A DNA stretch of 64,000 nucleotides, taken from positions 88,373 to 152,372 of the forward strand of contig CAZBZP010000006.1 in assembly GCA_964496435.1 (NCBI GenBank). Reading direction: 5' to 3'. The notes below the pieces were generated by a model. That model made no database searches. It had not been told where the DNA came from and saw only the letters and a program-made list of their open reading frames with translations. Of this stretch, positions 43,817 to 52,183 are shown piece by piece. The translations under genes were made by a program, and so were the position numbers. The DNA is from Berkiella sp964496435. Lineage in GTDB: Bacteria > Pseudomonadota > Gammaproteobacteria > Berkiellales > Berkiellaceae. Each line of letters begins with the position of its first letter. Positions within the stretch are counted from its first letter, which is position 1.

Positions 43817-44752
43817 TCAATTCCTTGTTAATGCTTGAATAATTTCCATAGCACCCTGATCAATTAATCGCGAAGCAACTTGTTCTCCAATTTGTGCGGC
43901 TTCATGTGTTGGCCCTGATTGCATTGCCTCTAATAAGATTAAACTGTCAGGATGAGCAACTCTGCCCGTTAAGGTAATAGTATCCTCTTTCAGTGTTGCA
44001 AAACCTGCAACCGGTACCTGACAATTGCCACCCAATGCGGCATTCATCGCACGCTCTGCAATGACACAGACGCGGGTTGGCGCATGATCTAATACTTTCA
44101 ACAAACCTTGAGTATTGACATCATTCATACGACATTCAATCCCTAAGGCACCTTGACCAACAGCGGGCAGTACTTGCAAAGGTGTGAAAGTGTTTTTGAT
44201 ATGTGCATCTAAATTCAACCTTGTCATCCCAGCTTGTGCTAAGACGAGTGCATCAAATTCACCAGCTTCACATTTTCTCAGGCGTGTATCGACATTGCCA
44301 CGCACAGGCACATAGTTAAGATCTGGTCGCAATTTTTTTAATTGGATCATTCTTCTTAAACTGGAAGTGCCAACAATAGCGCCACTTTGTATAGATTCAA
44401 AATTATCGCCTTTTGGACATATCCAAGCATCAAAGGCAGAAGCACGTTCGCAAAAAGTTGTTAAGCCTAATCCTTCAGGAAATGTGGCAGGAACATCTTT
44501 TAGGGAGTGAACGGCAATGTCAGCTTCATTGGCAAGAAGGGCTTGTTCTAGCTCTTTAACAAAAACGCCTTTGCCACCAATTTTAGATAGAGCAACGTTG
44601 TCGCCTTGGGAAAGATCGCCGGTGGTTTTAACACCAATGATTTCTATATCTAACTCTTTATGATGCCCCAACAGTTGTGCACGCACGTAATGTGCTTGCC
44701 ACATGGCCAACGGGCTCATTCTTGTCACAATTCTTAATTTGTTGGCAGTCAT
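43817..44752 (-). CDS. hemC: Hydroxymethylbilane synthase (porphobilinogen deaminase)
   Basis: 311 residues. It polymerises four porphobilinogens. Motifs: LRIVTRMSPLAMWQA, GGKGVFVKELEQALL, the AVHSLKDVPA catalytic Asp region, GTSSLRR, and the cofactor Cys in LGGNCQVPVAG. It lies between algR and hemD, the order seen in Pseudomonas. Confidence 0.96.
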   Translation of the reverse strand: MTANKLRIVTRMSPLAMWQAHYVRAQLLGHHKELDIEIIGVKTTGDLSQGDNVALSKIGGKGVFVKELEQALLANEADIAVHSLKDVPATFPEGLGLTTFCERASAFDAWICPKGDNFESIQSGAIVGTSSLRRMIQLKKLRPDLNYVPVRGNVDTRLRKCEAGEFDALVLAQAGMTRLNLDAHIKNTFTPLQVLPAVGQGALGIECRMNDVNTQGLLKVLDHAPTRVCVIAERAMNAALGGNCQVPVAGFATLKEDTITLTGRVAHPDSLILLEAMQSGPTHEAAQIGEQVASRLIDQGAMEIIQALTRN

Positions 44753-44818
44753 AATATGCCCTCGTAAAATGAGGACATATTACGCGAAGGAGAAGGATTG
44801 ATTCAAGAAATTTAAATG

Positions 44819-45553
44819 TTAACCAGACATGATTTGGCGAACATGTGCCACATGGCGGCGGCTCACATCCAATGTCTCAGAAATGCCGCGCAAGCGAATG
44901 CACGGTTGGCCGCTGGCATTCTTTTCTAGGGCTTGTAAATGTTCCATCGCAACCAGACAATTACGGTGAATTCTTAAGAAACGTTCACCAAATTCTGTTT
45001 CGAGTTCCTTTAAGGTATCTTCGATAAGTACCTCACCATCTTTATGGCGAACGGTAACATATTTATGTTCAGCTCTAAAATAATAGATATCACCCACTGG
45101 CACTAAAACAATCCCACGACGTGTTCGTGAACTGATATGTGTTCTGGCTTTAGGAGCGCCTTCTTCATCGCGGTTTAATGATTTCCATTGAAGCTTGTTT
45201 GGCTTTAATGCTTTATTCAGTGCTTCACTCAAACGTTCGGCACGAACTGGTTTCATTAAATAATCAACTGCGTTTACTTTAAAGGCTTCCAAAGCATAAT
45301 CATCATAAGCGGTGACGAATATAACGGCTGGTGGCTCATCCATATCTACCAAGTGGCGTGCAACTTCAAGACCATCGATGCCTGGCATACGAATATCTAG
45401 CAGCACAACCTCTGGATGTAAGGAATCAATTTTTTGCAAAGCTTCTTGACCGTTGCCTGCTTCACCAACGACTTCATGTTCGTTTTGTTCTTGCAATATT
45501 CTTTTGATTCGATCGCGGGCTAAGCTTTCATCATCAACAATTAATATCCGCAT
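44819..45553 (-). CDS. algR: LytTR-type response regulator, AlgR-like
   Basis: 244 residues: receiver domain (1-120) with phosphoacceptor Asp53 in VVLLDIRMPGIDG and Lys in YLMKPV, then a LytTR DNA-binding domain (about 140-240; YYFRAEHKYVTVRH, FLRIHRNCLVA). Partner kinase AlgZ-like is encoded just upstream. In Pseudomonas AlgR controls alginate, twitching and virulence genes. Here targets are unknown, though the nearby msh locus is conceivable. Confidence 0.9.
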   Translation of the reverse strand: MRILIVDDESLARDRIKRILQEQNEHEVVGEAGNGQEALQKIDSLHPEVVLLDIRMPGIDGLEVARHLVDMDEPPAVIFVTAYDDYALEAFKVNAVDYLMKPVRAERLSEALNKALKPNKLQWKSLNRDEEGAPKARTHISSRTRRGIVLVPVGDIYYFRAEHKYVTVRHKDGEVLIEDTLKELETEFGERFLRIHRNCLVAMEHLQALEKNASGQPCIRLRGISETLDVSRRHVAHVRQIMSG

Positions 45554-45576
45554 TGGAAGATTCCTTCACTGTATAT

Positions 45577-46653
45577 TTACATACCGCTTTTCAAATAGGG
45601 AAATATTAACGTAACTTCATACTCCTGCGGAGTAGCATTTACTTTTAATTTTGCATGACTACCAAATAATAAGTTTAGTCTATGTCCGATGTTTGCCATG
45701 GCAATTTGATTGCCTTGTGAAGCACGACGTTGACTGGGAGGAGGAACAGGATTGGATATTTTTATACATACCAAATTCTCTTGCATCTCCCCAATTACTT
45801 TAATGGTGCCACCATTTTCTAGAGCTTGTATGCCATGATAGATGGCATTTTCCATTAAGGGTTGCAAAGTTAACATAGGGATTGCAGCATCTTCAGGTAC
45901 TTTGGAAAGATCTGCTTCTACGGTTAAGCGCTCTGCTAAACGAAGACCTTCTATGCGCAAATAATTTCGACATAATACCCATTCTTCAGACAAGGGCACC
46001 ATTGATCCGGTATCACGTAATGTTGCTCTAAAAATTTCTGAGAGATCTTCAACTGCTTGTTCGGCTTTTAGCGGATCCGTGATGATCAAGCTAGCAATAA
46101 TATTCATGCTATTGAACAAAAAATGAGGACGAATGCGTGATTGAAGGGCCTCTACCCGGGCTTGGCTTTCCAATTCAATTCGTTGTTTCCATTGCTGCTG
46201 AACATAAAAATAGCGTAAGGCAACTAAAGCTAAGATGGCACTAATACTGACACAACGCGTTACAAATTGACCAATCGTTTCAGGTGTACTTCCCCACTGA
46301 TAATTTATCTTCATTAAAAAATATTGTGCACCAGCGGCAATTATTGCTGTTGTTAATACAATCTGAAGGTAAGCAACAAAAGATGCAACAGGCAAGGAAA
46401 GCTTAGATAACCAGTGGCGCGACAGGCACAAAACCCCAGCGCTTGCCAATGCTATCCATTGTACAAAAACCGAGAGCAAGCCAAGCTCATCCCAAGATTC
46501 ACTCAGGATGTCGCCTGTGGCTAATATCAGCATGAAAGCAAATAATTCAGCGCCAATTGCCAATATAAAAACGGATCTTACTGCACAAAAATTTGGTAAG
46601 AAGAAAGTATTCTCTTTTAGTGCAGGTATTTTGGTTCGTGATTTTTGTTCCAT
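45577..46653 (-). CDS. algZ: Sensor histidine kinase, AlgZ/LytS type
   Basis: 358 residues. Four to five N-terminal membrane segments (about 25-150) are followed by a His_kinase domain with phospho-acceptor His177 in RIRPHFLFNSMN. The C-terminal ATPase region has an N-box (ENAIYHGIQ) and a degenerate G-box. This matches AlgZ/FimS, the partner of AlgR. It lies 4 bp after the esterase gene and 23 bp before algR. Confidence 0.88.
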   Translation of the reverse strand: MEQKSRTKIPALKENTFFLPNFCAVRSVFILAIGAELFAFMLILATGDILSESWDELGLLSVFVQWIALASAGVLCLSRHWLSKLSLPVASFVAYLQIVLTTAIIAAGAQYFLMKINYQWGSTPETIGQFVTRCVSISAILALVALRYFYVQQQWKQRIELESQARVEALQSRIRPHFLFNSMNIIASLIITDPLKAEQAVEDLSEIFRATLRDTGSMVPLSEEWVLCRNYLRIEGLRLAERLTVEADLSKVPEDAAIPMLTLQPLMENAIYHGIQALENGGTIKVIGEMQENLVCIKISNPVPPPSQRRASQGNQIAMANIGHRLNLLFGSHAKLKVNATPQEYEVTLIFPYLKSGM

Positions 46654-46657
46654 ATGA

Positions 46658-47362
46658 TTACATTTTGGCTTGATTATGCTGTTCTTGCGAATCCCTATCT
46701 AAGGATAGCTGCTTCTTTATCCATAACCCAATATCTTTTAATTCTTCCCAGCAGACTGAATGCTCCATGGGGTATAGATGCCACATTGGTTTAAACCCGG
46801 CCTGTGTTAACCAATTTAAGGATAGCTGAGCCATCTCTAAAGGTACCAGCATATCCATGGCGCCATGTGCCATGAAGATAGAAATATCTTCATTTGCTTT
46901 GTGTTTTTCTGATTTTACTGATTGATGTAGTGGTAGATAGCCTGACAACAGACCTACACCAGCAAGCGGTTTATCAAATTGGATAGCCGTATGAATTGCT
47001 AAAGCCCCCCCTTGTGAAAACCCCAGTAAAAAAATTCGATTTGAAGGGATACCACTTTTTATATTTTCTTCTATCAAAGCATTCAGCACTTGTTGTGAGC
47101 GCTTTATACCTTTTTCATCCTCGGGCGCGCTAAAGTCTATCGCGGCTATATCATACCAAGCGGGCATGACATAACCTGCATTTAGCGTTACAGGCTGATT
47201 TGGTGCATGAGGAAAAATAAAACGTATGGTGTGATTGCTATCTAATCCAAGTTCTGGCACAACGCTTTCAAAATCATGTCCATTTGCACCAAGACCATGC
47301 AACCAAATAACACAAGCATCTGCTTTAGCGACCGGCTCTATCGTGATAGCTTCCCATGTCAT
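46658..47362 (-). CDS. Carboxylesterase, alpha/beta hydrolase (Pseudomonas PA3859-like)
   Basis: 234 residues with HGLGANGHDF oxyanion motif and the predicted triad Ser116 (GFSQGG), Asp170 (GAMDMLVP) and His201 (MEHSVCWEE). This is the phospholipase/carboxylesterase family, which hydrolyses short-chain esters and perhaps lysophospholipids. It is cytoplasmic, with no signal peptide. It sits between cyaY and algZ on the same strand. Confidence 0.9.
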   Translation of the reverse strand: MTWEAITIEPVAKADACVIWLHGLGANGHDFESVVPELGLDSNHTIRFIFPHAPNQPVTLNAGYVMPAWYDIAAIDFSAPEDEKGIKRSQQVLNALIEENIKSGIPSNRIFLLGFSQGGALAIHTAIQFDKPLAGVGLLSGYLPLHQSVKSEKHKANEDISIFMAHGAMDMLVPLEMAQLSLNWLTQAGFKPMWHLYPMEHSVCWEELKDIGLWIKKQLSLDRDSQEQHNQAKM

Positions 47363-47367
47363 TGAGA

Positions 47368-47697
47368 TTAATACTCCTCGTTTTTAAAATAGCCCAAATC
47401 CAAATCGATTTGGGTTTCCTGTTTGATAGATGCTTGCAATTGCGCGATGAGAGTGAGTCCTTGTTTAGTTTGCCACTGTCCTTCATATTGGAAATGATAA
47501 GCACCATGCGGCGTGGCAAGCCAGATTTCCTTTAAGGGGGCTTGTCTAGATAAAATAATTTGTGCACCCTTGGCCAGGAAAATTGTTAAAATCCCTTGTT
47601 CAGTTTCAAAATCCAGCATCGTATCTGCTGATTCAAGCCACTGTTCAATAAGCAAAAACAAAGCATCTACTTTGTCGTGGAATTCTTGTTCGTTCAT
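47368..47697 (-). CDS. cyaY: Iron-sulfur assembly protein CyaY (frataxin)
   Basis: 109 residues from ATG 47697 (MNEQEFHDKVDALFLLIEQW), matching the family start. An in-frame ATG at 47754 would add 19 untypical residues. The fold is visible as acidic helix 1, beta-sheet with DFETEQGILTI and ISRQAPLKEIWLAT, and helix 2. It regulates IscS and iron delivery. It is divergent from lptM/lysA, as in E. coli (cyaY-yifL-dapF). Confidence 0.93.
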   Translation of the reverse strand: MNEQEFHDKVDALFLLIEQWLESADTMLDFETEQGILTIFLAKGAQIILSRQAPLKEIWLATPHGAYHFQYEGQWQTKQGLTLIAQLQASIKQETQIDLDLGYFKNEEY

Positions 47698-47839
47698 CAG
47701 GCGCTCATTCAAAATGGAAAGAGTATACTGGAACTTTGCAATTCTAAATAGCATCGTTAGGACCCTTTAAGTTAAAGTAGGGCCTTGTAAAGAAAAGCTA
47801 TATAGGAAAGAAATCAAACTTCTTGTTGTGGTATCATTT

Positions 47840-47971
47840 ATGAAAATTAACTTATTCCAGCTCATGCTGGGCACTATTACCGCTGCGTTGTGTTTGCTGT
47901 GTCTAAGTGGTTGTGGTCAAACAGGCCCCTTATATCTACCCCCTCCTGATAATGTTGAATATCATGGATGA
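47840..47971 (+). CDS. lptM: LPS-assembly-associated lipoprotein LptM (YifL), 43 aa
   Basis: A 43-residue product with signal sequence and lipobox LSGC (Cys25) followed by GQTGPLYLPPPD, the YifL/LptM signature. LptM helps LptDE folding at the outer membrane. It is located between cyaY and lysA/dapF as in E. coli and other gammaproteobacteria. Its last codons overlap the lysA start (ATGGATGA), so translational coupling is likely. Confidence 0.9.
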   Translation: MKINLFQLMLGTITAALCLLCLSGCGQTGPLYLPPPDNVEYHG

Positions 47972-49205
47972 GTTTTACTATAAAAATGACGAACTGTGGG
48001 TAGAAGGCCTGCCCGTCAAAGAAATTGTCAATGCATGTCAAACACCCTGCTTTATTTATTCACATGCATCAATTGTACGTGCATTTCAGGCATTTGATAC
48101 GCCCTGCCATCATCCACATATGATTTGCTATGCTGTCAAAGCAAATAGCAACCTAGCAATCTTAAATAGTTTGAGCGAGCTTGGCGCAGGTTTTGACATT
48201 GTCTCCTTGGGCGAACTTAAGCGGGTTGTTGCAGCAAAGGGCTCTCCCCAAAAAGTTGTCTTTTCTGGTGTTGGTAAGCAAGCACATGAAATAAAAGCCG
48301 CTCTAGAACACAATATTTTCTGCTTTAATGTAGAGTCATCTGCAGAATTAGCTTTGATACAACAAATAGCAAGTCATTTAAATGTTAAAGCACCTATTGC
48401 TCTGCGCGTTAACCCTGACGTTGATCCTTTAAGCCACCCTTATATTTCTACCGGTCAAAAGGAAAGCAAATTTGGGATAGATAGCAATGAGGCAATTGCT
48501 CTTTATGAACATGCTGCCACACTCTCACATATACACATTAAAGGGATAGCATGTCATATTGGATCTCAGCTCACCACCATGGGCCCTTTCATTGAAGCAT
48601 GTAAACGCTTATTGGATTTGGTTGCACAATTGGAATCAAAAAATATAACGTTAACGCATATAGATGTTGGCGGTGGTTTAGGTGTTCGCTATCATCAAGA
48701 AAGTCCACCATCCCCGCAAGATTACATCGATGCGCTATTGCAATTACCAATTCCCAAGCACCTTAAGCTTATCTTAGAGCCTGGTCGTGCACTTGTTGCA
48801 AATGCTGGCATACTGGCAACCCAGGTATTATTAATTAAAAAGTCGGGCAATAAGCACTTTTGTATCGTTGATGCTGCAATGAATGATTACATTCGCCCCA
48901 CCCTTTATGAGGCATGGCAAAATATTATTCCCTTGCAACAAAATTCCCATGAATCACTCGTCAATTATGATATCGTGGGGCCCGTGTGCGAAAGTGGCGA
49001 CTTCTTAGCCAAAGGGAGGCCCCTTAGATTATCACAAGGTAATTATCTTGCTTTGTGTCAAACAGGTGCTTATGGTGCAGTCATGAGTTCAAATTATAAC
49101 TCAAGACCAAGAGCGCCAGAAATATTAGTAAAAGCCAATCGCTTTCACATCATTAGAAGCCGTGAAACCATTGAAGAGCTGTTAGCAAAGGAAATGCTAT
49201 GCTAA
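47964..49205 (+). CDS. lysA: Diaminopimelate decarboxylase
   Basis: 413 residues from ATG 47964 (an upstream start at 47907 would lie inside lptM). PLP-dependent, type III fold: Lys in CYAVKANSN, HIGSQ, EPGRALVANAG, and the C-terminal CESGDFLAKGR and YGAVMSSNYNSRPR blocks. It makes lysine from meso-diaminopimelate. Operon: lptM-lysA-DUF481 gene-dapF. Confidence 0.96.
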   Translation: MDEFYYKNDELWVEGLPVKEIVNACQTPCFIYSHASIVRAFQAFDTPCHHPHMICYAVKANSNLAILNSLSELGAGFDIVSLGELKRVVAAKGSPQKVVFSGVGKQAHEIKAALEHNIFCFNVESSAELALIQQIASHLNVKAPIALRVNPDVDPLSHPYISTGQKESKFGIDSNEAIALYEHAATLSHIHIKGIACHIGSQLTTMGPFIEACKRLLDLVAQLESKNITLTHIDVGGGLGVRYHQESPPSPQDYIDALLQLPIPKHLKLILEPGRALVANAGILATQVLLIKKSGNKHFCIVDAAMNDYIRPTLYEAWQNIIPLQQNSHESLVNYDIVGPVCESGDFLAKGRPLRLSQGNYLALCQTGAYGAVMSSNYNSRPRAPEILVKANRFHIIRSRETIEELLAKEMLC

Positions 49206-49939
49206 AAGCTATTTTCAACCTAAGTTGCACAGCGTTGTTGCTGGGATTATCTATCTGTGCTTATGCAGAAGTTAAATTATGGCAGAATGAAATTGACTTA
49301 GGCATGCTAGTTTACAATGGAAATAATAATGCAAAACATCTGAACGGCAGTTTGTTTAGCGGCTATCAACATGTCGAGCTAGAAAATAATTTCAAAATGA
49401 CTGGCCTATTAGCTGTAGGTAAAAATTCAGAAACGAAATTTAAAGAACGCAATGCTGAAAAGTATACCCTTACCGATACCATACAATATGCCTTTTCAGA
49501 AAAGCACTTTGCATATCTCTCTGGCAAAGCGGTAAGAGATCATTTTTCTGTTTACGCTTATGAGTTTACAGAGTCAGCAGGTTATGGCTATAGTCTATTT
49601 GAAAGTGACGCTTTTGTATGGAAATTATCTGGTGGTCCTGGAAATCGTCAAAGTAAAGTTTTCCCTGGCTTGCATCAAAAGGAAATCATTGGCCACTTAG
49701 AAAGCGAACTTTTTTACCAAATAACAAATCATAGTTCATTCAAGCAAAGTGTTATTATTGACACCAGTGCCCTAAATACAAAAAGTATTACACTAAATGA
49801 ACTCAAGACAGCGTTGTTTGGTCCGGTTGCAGCAAAGTTTACCTATGAGCTAGAACATAATTCTGATTTGCCTGTACCCAGTAGATTTTCAAAGAAAACC
49901 GATGCTATGACAAAAGTTACTTTAAGTTATAGTTTTTAA
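49199..49939 (+). CDS. DUF481-type outer-membrane beta-barrel protein
   Basis: 246 residues with signal peptide (ending CAYA/E). Alternating beta strands follow, with a C-terminal TKVTLSYSF ending in Phe, the Bam recognition signal. It resembles YdiY/DUF481 barrels (GSLFSGYQH, GKAVRDHFSVYAYEF). Role unknown. It overlaps lysA by 7 bp and precedes dapF by 15 bp. An outer-membrane barrel inside the lysA-dapF operon is unusual. Confidence 0.82.
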   Translation: MLKAIFNLSCTALLLGLSICAYAEVKLWQNEIDLGMLVYNGNNNAKHLNGSLFSGYQHVELENNFKMTGLLAVGKNSETKFKERNAEKYTLTDTIQYAFSEKHFAYLSGKAVRDHFSVYAYEFTESAGYGYSLFESDAFVWKLSGGPGNRQSKVFPGLHQKEIIGHLESELFYQITNHSSFKQSVIIDTSALNTKSITLNELKTALFGPVAAKFTYELEHNSDLPVPSRFSKKTDAMTKVTLSYSF

Positions 49940-49953
49940 GTTGAGGAACTCCG

Positions 49954-50820
49954 ATGTCATCAACCATACATTTTACAAAAATGCACGGCTTAGGAAACGA
50001 CTTTGTTGTCCTAGACAGCATAACGCAAAACATTAAGTTGACACCTGCTATTATCAAGCGCATTGCTGATAGAAATTTTGGGGTGGGTTGCGATCAAGTA
50101 TTGATTGTTGATCCGCCTGCATTAGCTACCTTAGACTTTAACTATCGTATTTTTAATGCTGATGGCAAAGAAGTAGCACAATGCGGTAATGGTGCACGCT
50201 GCTTTGGTCGTTATGTTTATGAAAGAGGCTTGACTGGTAAAAAGCAATTGTTAATCGGCACAATGGCAGGAAACCTCAAGGTCGATATCTCTGATCTCTC
50301 TTGCATTGAAGTCGATTTAGGCGAACCCATTTTCTCCCCCAAGTTAATTCCGCTCAATATTAAAGCCGTCTCTAAATTGCAAAAACAAGGCTATTATAAA
50401 ATTCATTTATTAGGAAATAATCGCGAAGTCGTTATTCTTTCCATGGGAAATCCGCATTGTGTTATTTCAGTACCTGCCACCTCAGAAGCCGCTGTGATGG
50501 AAGTTGGTAAAGCTTTACAAAAACATCCTGCTTTCCCCAAAGGGGTTAATGTCAGTTTTATGCAGGTGCTTGCCAGAAACCACATTAAAGTGCGCGTTTT
50601 TGAGCGCGGCGTCGGCGAAACGATGGCTTGTGGTTCTGCTGCTTGCGCAAGTGTTGTTGCAGGGATTTTACATGGCGAATTAAATAAAGAAGTCAAAGTT
50701 GATATGCCTGGTGGCGCGCTCACTGTTAAATGGGAAAACGATGGCCCTGTGATCTTAAGCGGTCCTGCTATTGGCGTGTTCAATGGAGAGTTTAGGATCA
50801 CGCTTCAAGAACAATATTAA
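49954..50820 (+). CDS. dapF: Diaminopimelate epimerase
   Basis: 288 residues. It converts LL- to meso-diaminopimelate for lysine and peptidoglycan. The two catalytic Cys are in AQCGNGARCFGR and MACGSAACASV. The FTKMHGLGNDFVVLD start is typical. It is the last gene of the lptM-lysA run, and dsbB follows 150 bp later. Confidence 0.96.
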   Translation: MSSTIHFTKMHGLGNDFVVLDSITQNIKLTPAIIKRIADRNFGVGCDQVLIVDPPALATLDFNYRIFNADGKEVAQCGNGARCFGRYVYERGLTGKKQLLIGTMAGNLKVDISDLSCIEVDLGEPIFSPKLIPLNIKAVSKLQKQGYYKIHLLGNNREVVILSMGNPHCVISVPATSEAAVMEVGKALQKHPAFPKGVNVSFMQVLARNHIKVRVFERGVGETMACGSAACASVVAGILHGELNKEVKVDMPGGALTVKWENDGPVILSGPAIGVFNGEFRITLQEQY

Positions 50821-50971
50821 TCCGCCTACGCCATTTGTCTGTGCTCAAGCTTTTCACAGCATATGGCTACGGCGTGACAAGTGCACGCTAGACTTTTTCC
50901 ATCTTATTGCCATAAATTTAAATTCGATGATGTGTGTGCTATGCTTGATAAAATAAATTGATTTTAAAAAC

Positions 50972-51472
50972 ATGAGCTTAACTATTCGTCCACTTTATTA
51001 CTACTTACTTGGCTTTTCCCTTTTTCTATTGGGCACCTCGTTCGTTCTGCAATTTCATTACAACCTTGAACCCTGCCCTTTATGCATCATTGCCAGAGTA
51101 TTAGTAATGGTCATTACGTTATTCTTTATTGTTGCACTGTGCCATAACCCTAAAAAGCGTGGCCAACAAATATATAGCGCCATGGGTTTTGTGATTGCCT
51201 TACTTGGGGTTTTAACTTCCCTTAGGCATATATGGCTAATCCACCTACCACCTGAAGAAGTCCCTGCCTGCGGGCCAGGCTTACAATATTTATTTGATAC
51301 CTTGCCTCTCAATGAAGCCTTGGTCCATATTTTTCAAGGGTCTGGTGAATGCGCTGTTAAAAACAGCTTTTTGTTTGGATTATCCATCCCAGGCTGGACC
51401 TTGATTGGATTTATTGTGCTGGGGATTGGTTGCTTATTGCCACTGTGGGGCACCAAGAGAAAATCTCACTAG
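50972..51472 (+). CDS. dsbB: Disulfide bond formation protein DsbB
   Basis: 166 residues, four transmembrane helices, two periplasmic Cys pairs: Cys35-Cys38 (CPLC) and Cys100-Cys127. It reoxidises DsbA and passes electrons to quinone. The layout near rsd/algQ matches Pseudomonas, where dsbH (a DsbB) neighbours algQ. A palindromic element starts 5 bp after its stop. Confidence 0.94.
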   Translation: MSLTIRPLYYYLLGFSLFLLGTSFVLQFHYNLEPCPLCIIARVLVMVITLFFIVALCHNPKKRGQQIYSAMGFVIALLGVLTSLRHIWLIHLPPEEVPACGPGLQYLFDTLPLNEALVHIFQGSGECAVKNSFLFGLSIPGWTLIGFIVLGIGCLLPLWGTKRKSH

Positions 51473-51476
51473 CACT

Positions 51477-51651
51477 TTAAATCCCCCGCTCGCTTTGCTC
51501 GCCGCCCCCTTTACAAAAATGGGCAAAATATTTCGTTGAAGCTAGCGCTTCAATGAAATGAAGAACTACTTTTTTGTTTTCTAGGTGAGCGTAGCGAACA
51601 AATATCCCACTTTTGTAAAGGGGGACAGCCCGAAGGGCTAGGGGGATTTAA
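51477..51651. repeat. Intergenic palindromic repeat (MITE-like), dsbB-sRNA
   Basis: A 175-bp nested palindrome. Outer arms TTAAATCCCCC (51477-51487) and GGGGGATTTAA (51641-51651) are perfect. Inner arms CCCCCTTTACAAAAATGGG (51505-51523) and the matching TTTTGTAAAGGGGG block (51606-51625) pair too, with small GCTCGC/GCCCGAAGGGC hairpins near each end. Same family as 35821 and 57067. It lies between the dsbB stop and the sRNA terminator. Confidence 0.75.
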
Positions 51652-51652
51652 G

Positions 51653-51679
51653 AAAAAAAAAGGGTAGCTGCGGCCACCC
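51653..51679 (-). terminator. Terminator of the Csr/Rsm-type RNA
   Basis: On the minus strand GGGTGGC-CGCA-GCTACCC forms a 7-bp stem (one G-T pair), followed by nine T residues at 51661-51653. It is a canonical intrinsic terminator and cannot serve dsbB, which is on the other strand. Confidence 0.88.
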
Positions 51680-51890
51680 ATTTCATTCATCCTTGTTCAA
51701 TTACCAGCCCGCACATCTTGTTGACCTATGCATCCTAACTAGTCCATTATGTTAGGGTGGTTTCCTTACCTTGCACGGCAACGTTATCCCTTTAATTTAG
51801 ACTTATCTAAGATAAGTCGGCACTCCTTTGCCCGATGTGCTGGCAACAATCCTTGCTACCACGCTGGCCCCACATCCATCCGTTGACATG
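51653..51890 (-). ncRNA. Candidate CsrB/RsmY/RsmZ-family small RNA
   Basis: On the minus strand nine GGA motifs fall within about 190 nt (plus-strand TCC at 51690, 51733, 51743, 51763, 51787, 51824, 51850, 51875 and 51879). Several sit in hairpin loops, e.g. GGTAGCA-AGGAT-TGTTGCC, CCTAAC around ATAATGGACTA, and TCGGGCA-AAGGAG-TGCCGA. ACAAGGATG near the 3' end matches the CsrA consensus. A strong terminator closes it at 51662-51679. TTATAT (51898-51893) could be its -10 box. Such RNAs bind several CsrA/RsmA dimers and free target mRNAs. In Pseudomonas rsmZ neighbours fdxA, which lies two genes away here. The 5' end is approximate. Confidence 0.75.
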
Positions 51891-52067
51891 GGATATAAGT
51901 CAATTTAACAAATTGAATTTTATTCACAAGGGACCTTTTTGTAGTTTGTCAGTGTGAAGCCATTCCTACTCAAAAAAACATTTTCTTATTTTTCAGTCAC
52001 TTAGCCTTAGATCTTGGCTGAGGCAGCGCTGATCTCCACCCGCATAATGGCAATGTGTTTACAGCAT

Positions 52068-52085
52068 TTTGAGATATCTCTTACA
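52068..52085. promoter_or_regulatory. LetA/GacA-like response-regulator box
   Basis: The segment 52070-52083 (TGAGATATCTCTTA) matches the Legionella LetA box TNAGAAATTTCTNA, as I remember it, at 10 of 12 fixed positions. It is centred on the perfect palindrome GAGATATCTC. In GacA terms it has a full CTTACA half-site and a 4/6 second half. It lies about 180 bp upstream of the RNA at 51653-51890, a distance like that of rsmZ upstream elements. It is also 37-52 bp upstream of the rsd promoter. Confidence 0.5.
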
Positions 52086-52121
52086 AACAAAAATCAAAAA
52101 TAGACATCTTGCCAACAAAAC

Positions 52122-52151
52122 TTGACGCTTTCTTTAAGCAAGCTTTACTTA
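52122..52151 (+). promoter_or_regulatory. Candidate sigma-70 promoter of rsd/algQ
   Basis: TTGACG (52122-52127), 18-bp spacer, TACTTA (52146-52151). The start codon of the Rsd/AlgQ gene follows 32 bp later with AAGGAG at 52171-52176. Confidence 0.5.
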
Positions 52152-52183
52152 AATAAAAGGAACATCATCAAAGGAGCGGTTGC

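Noticed and set aside
51653..51890. tmRNA, 6S RNA, SRP RNA or RNase P RNA at this locus
   Set aside because: None of their end sequences or conserved cores are present; the repeated GGA hairpins fit CsrA-binding RNAs instead.
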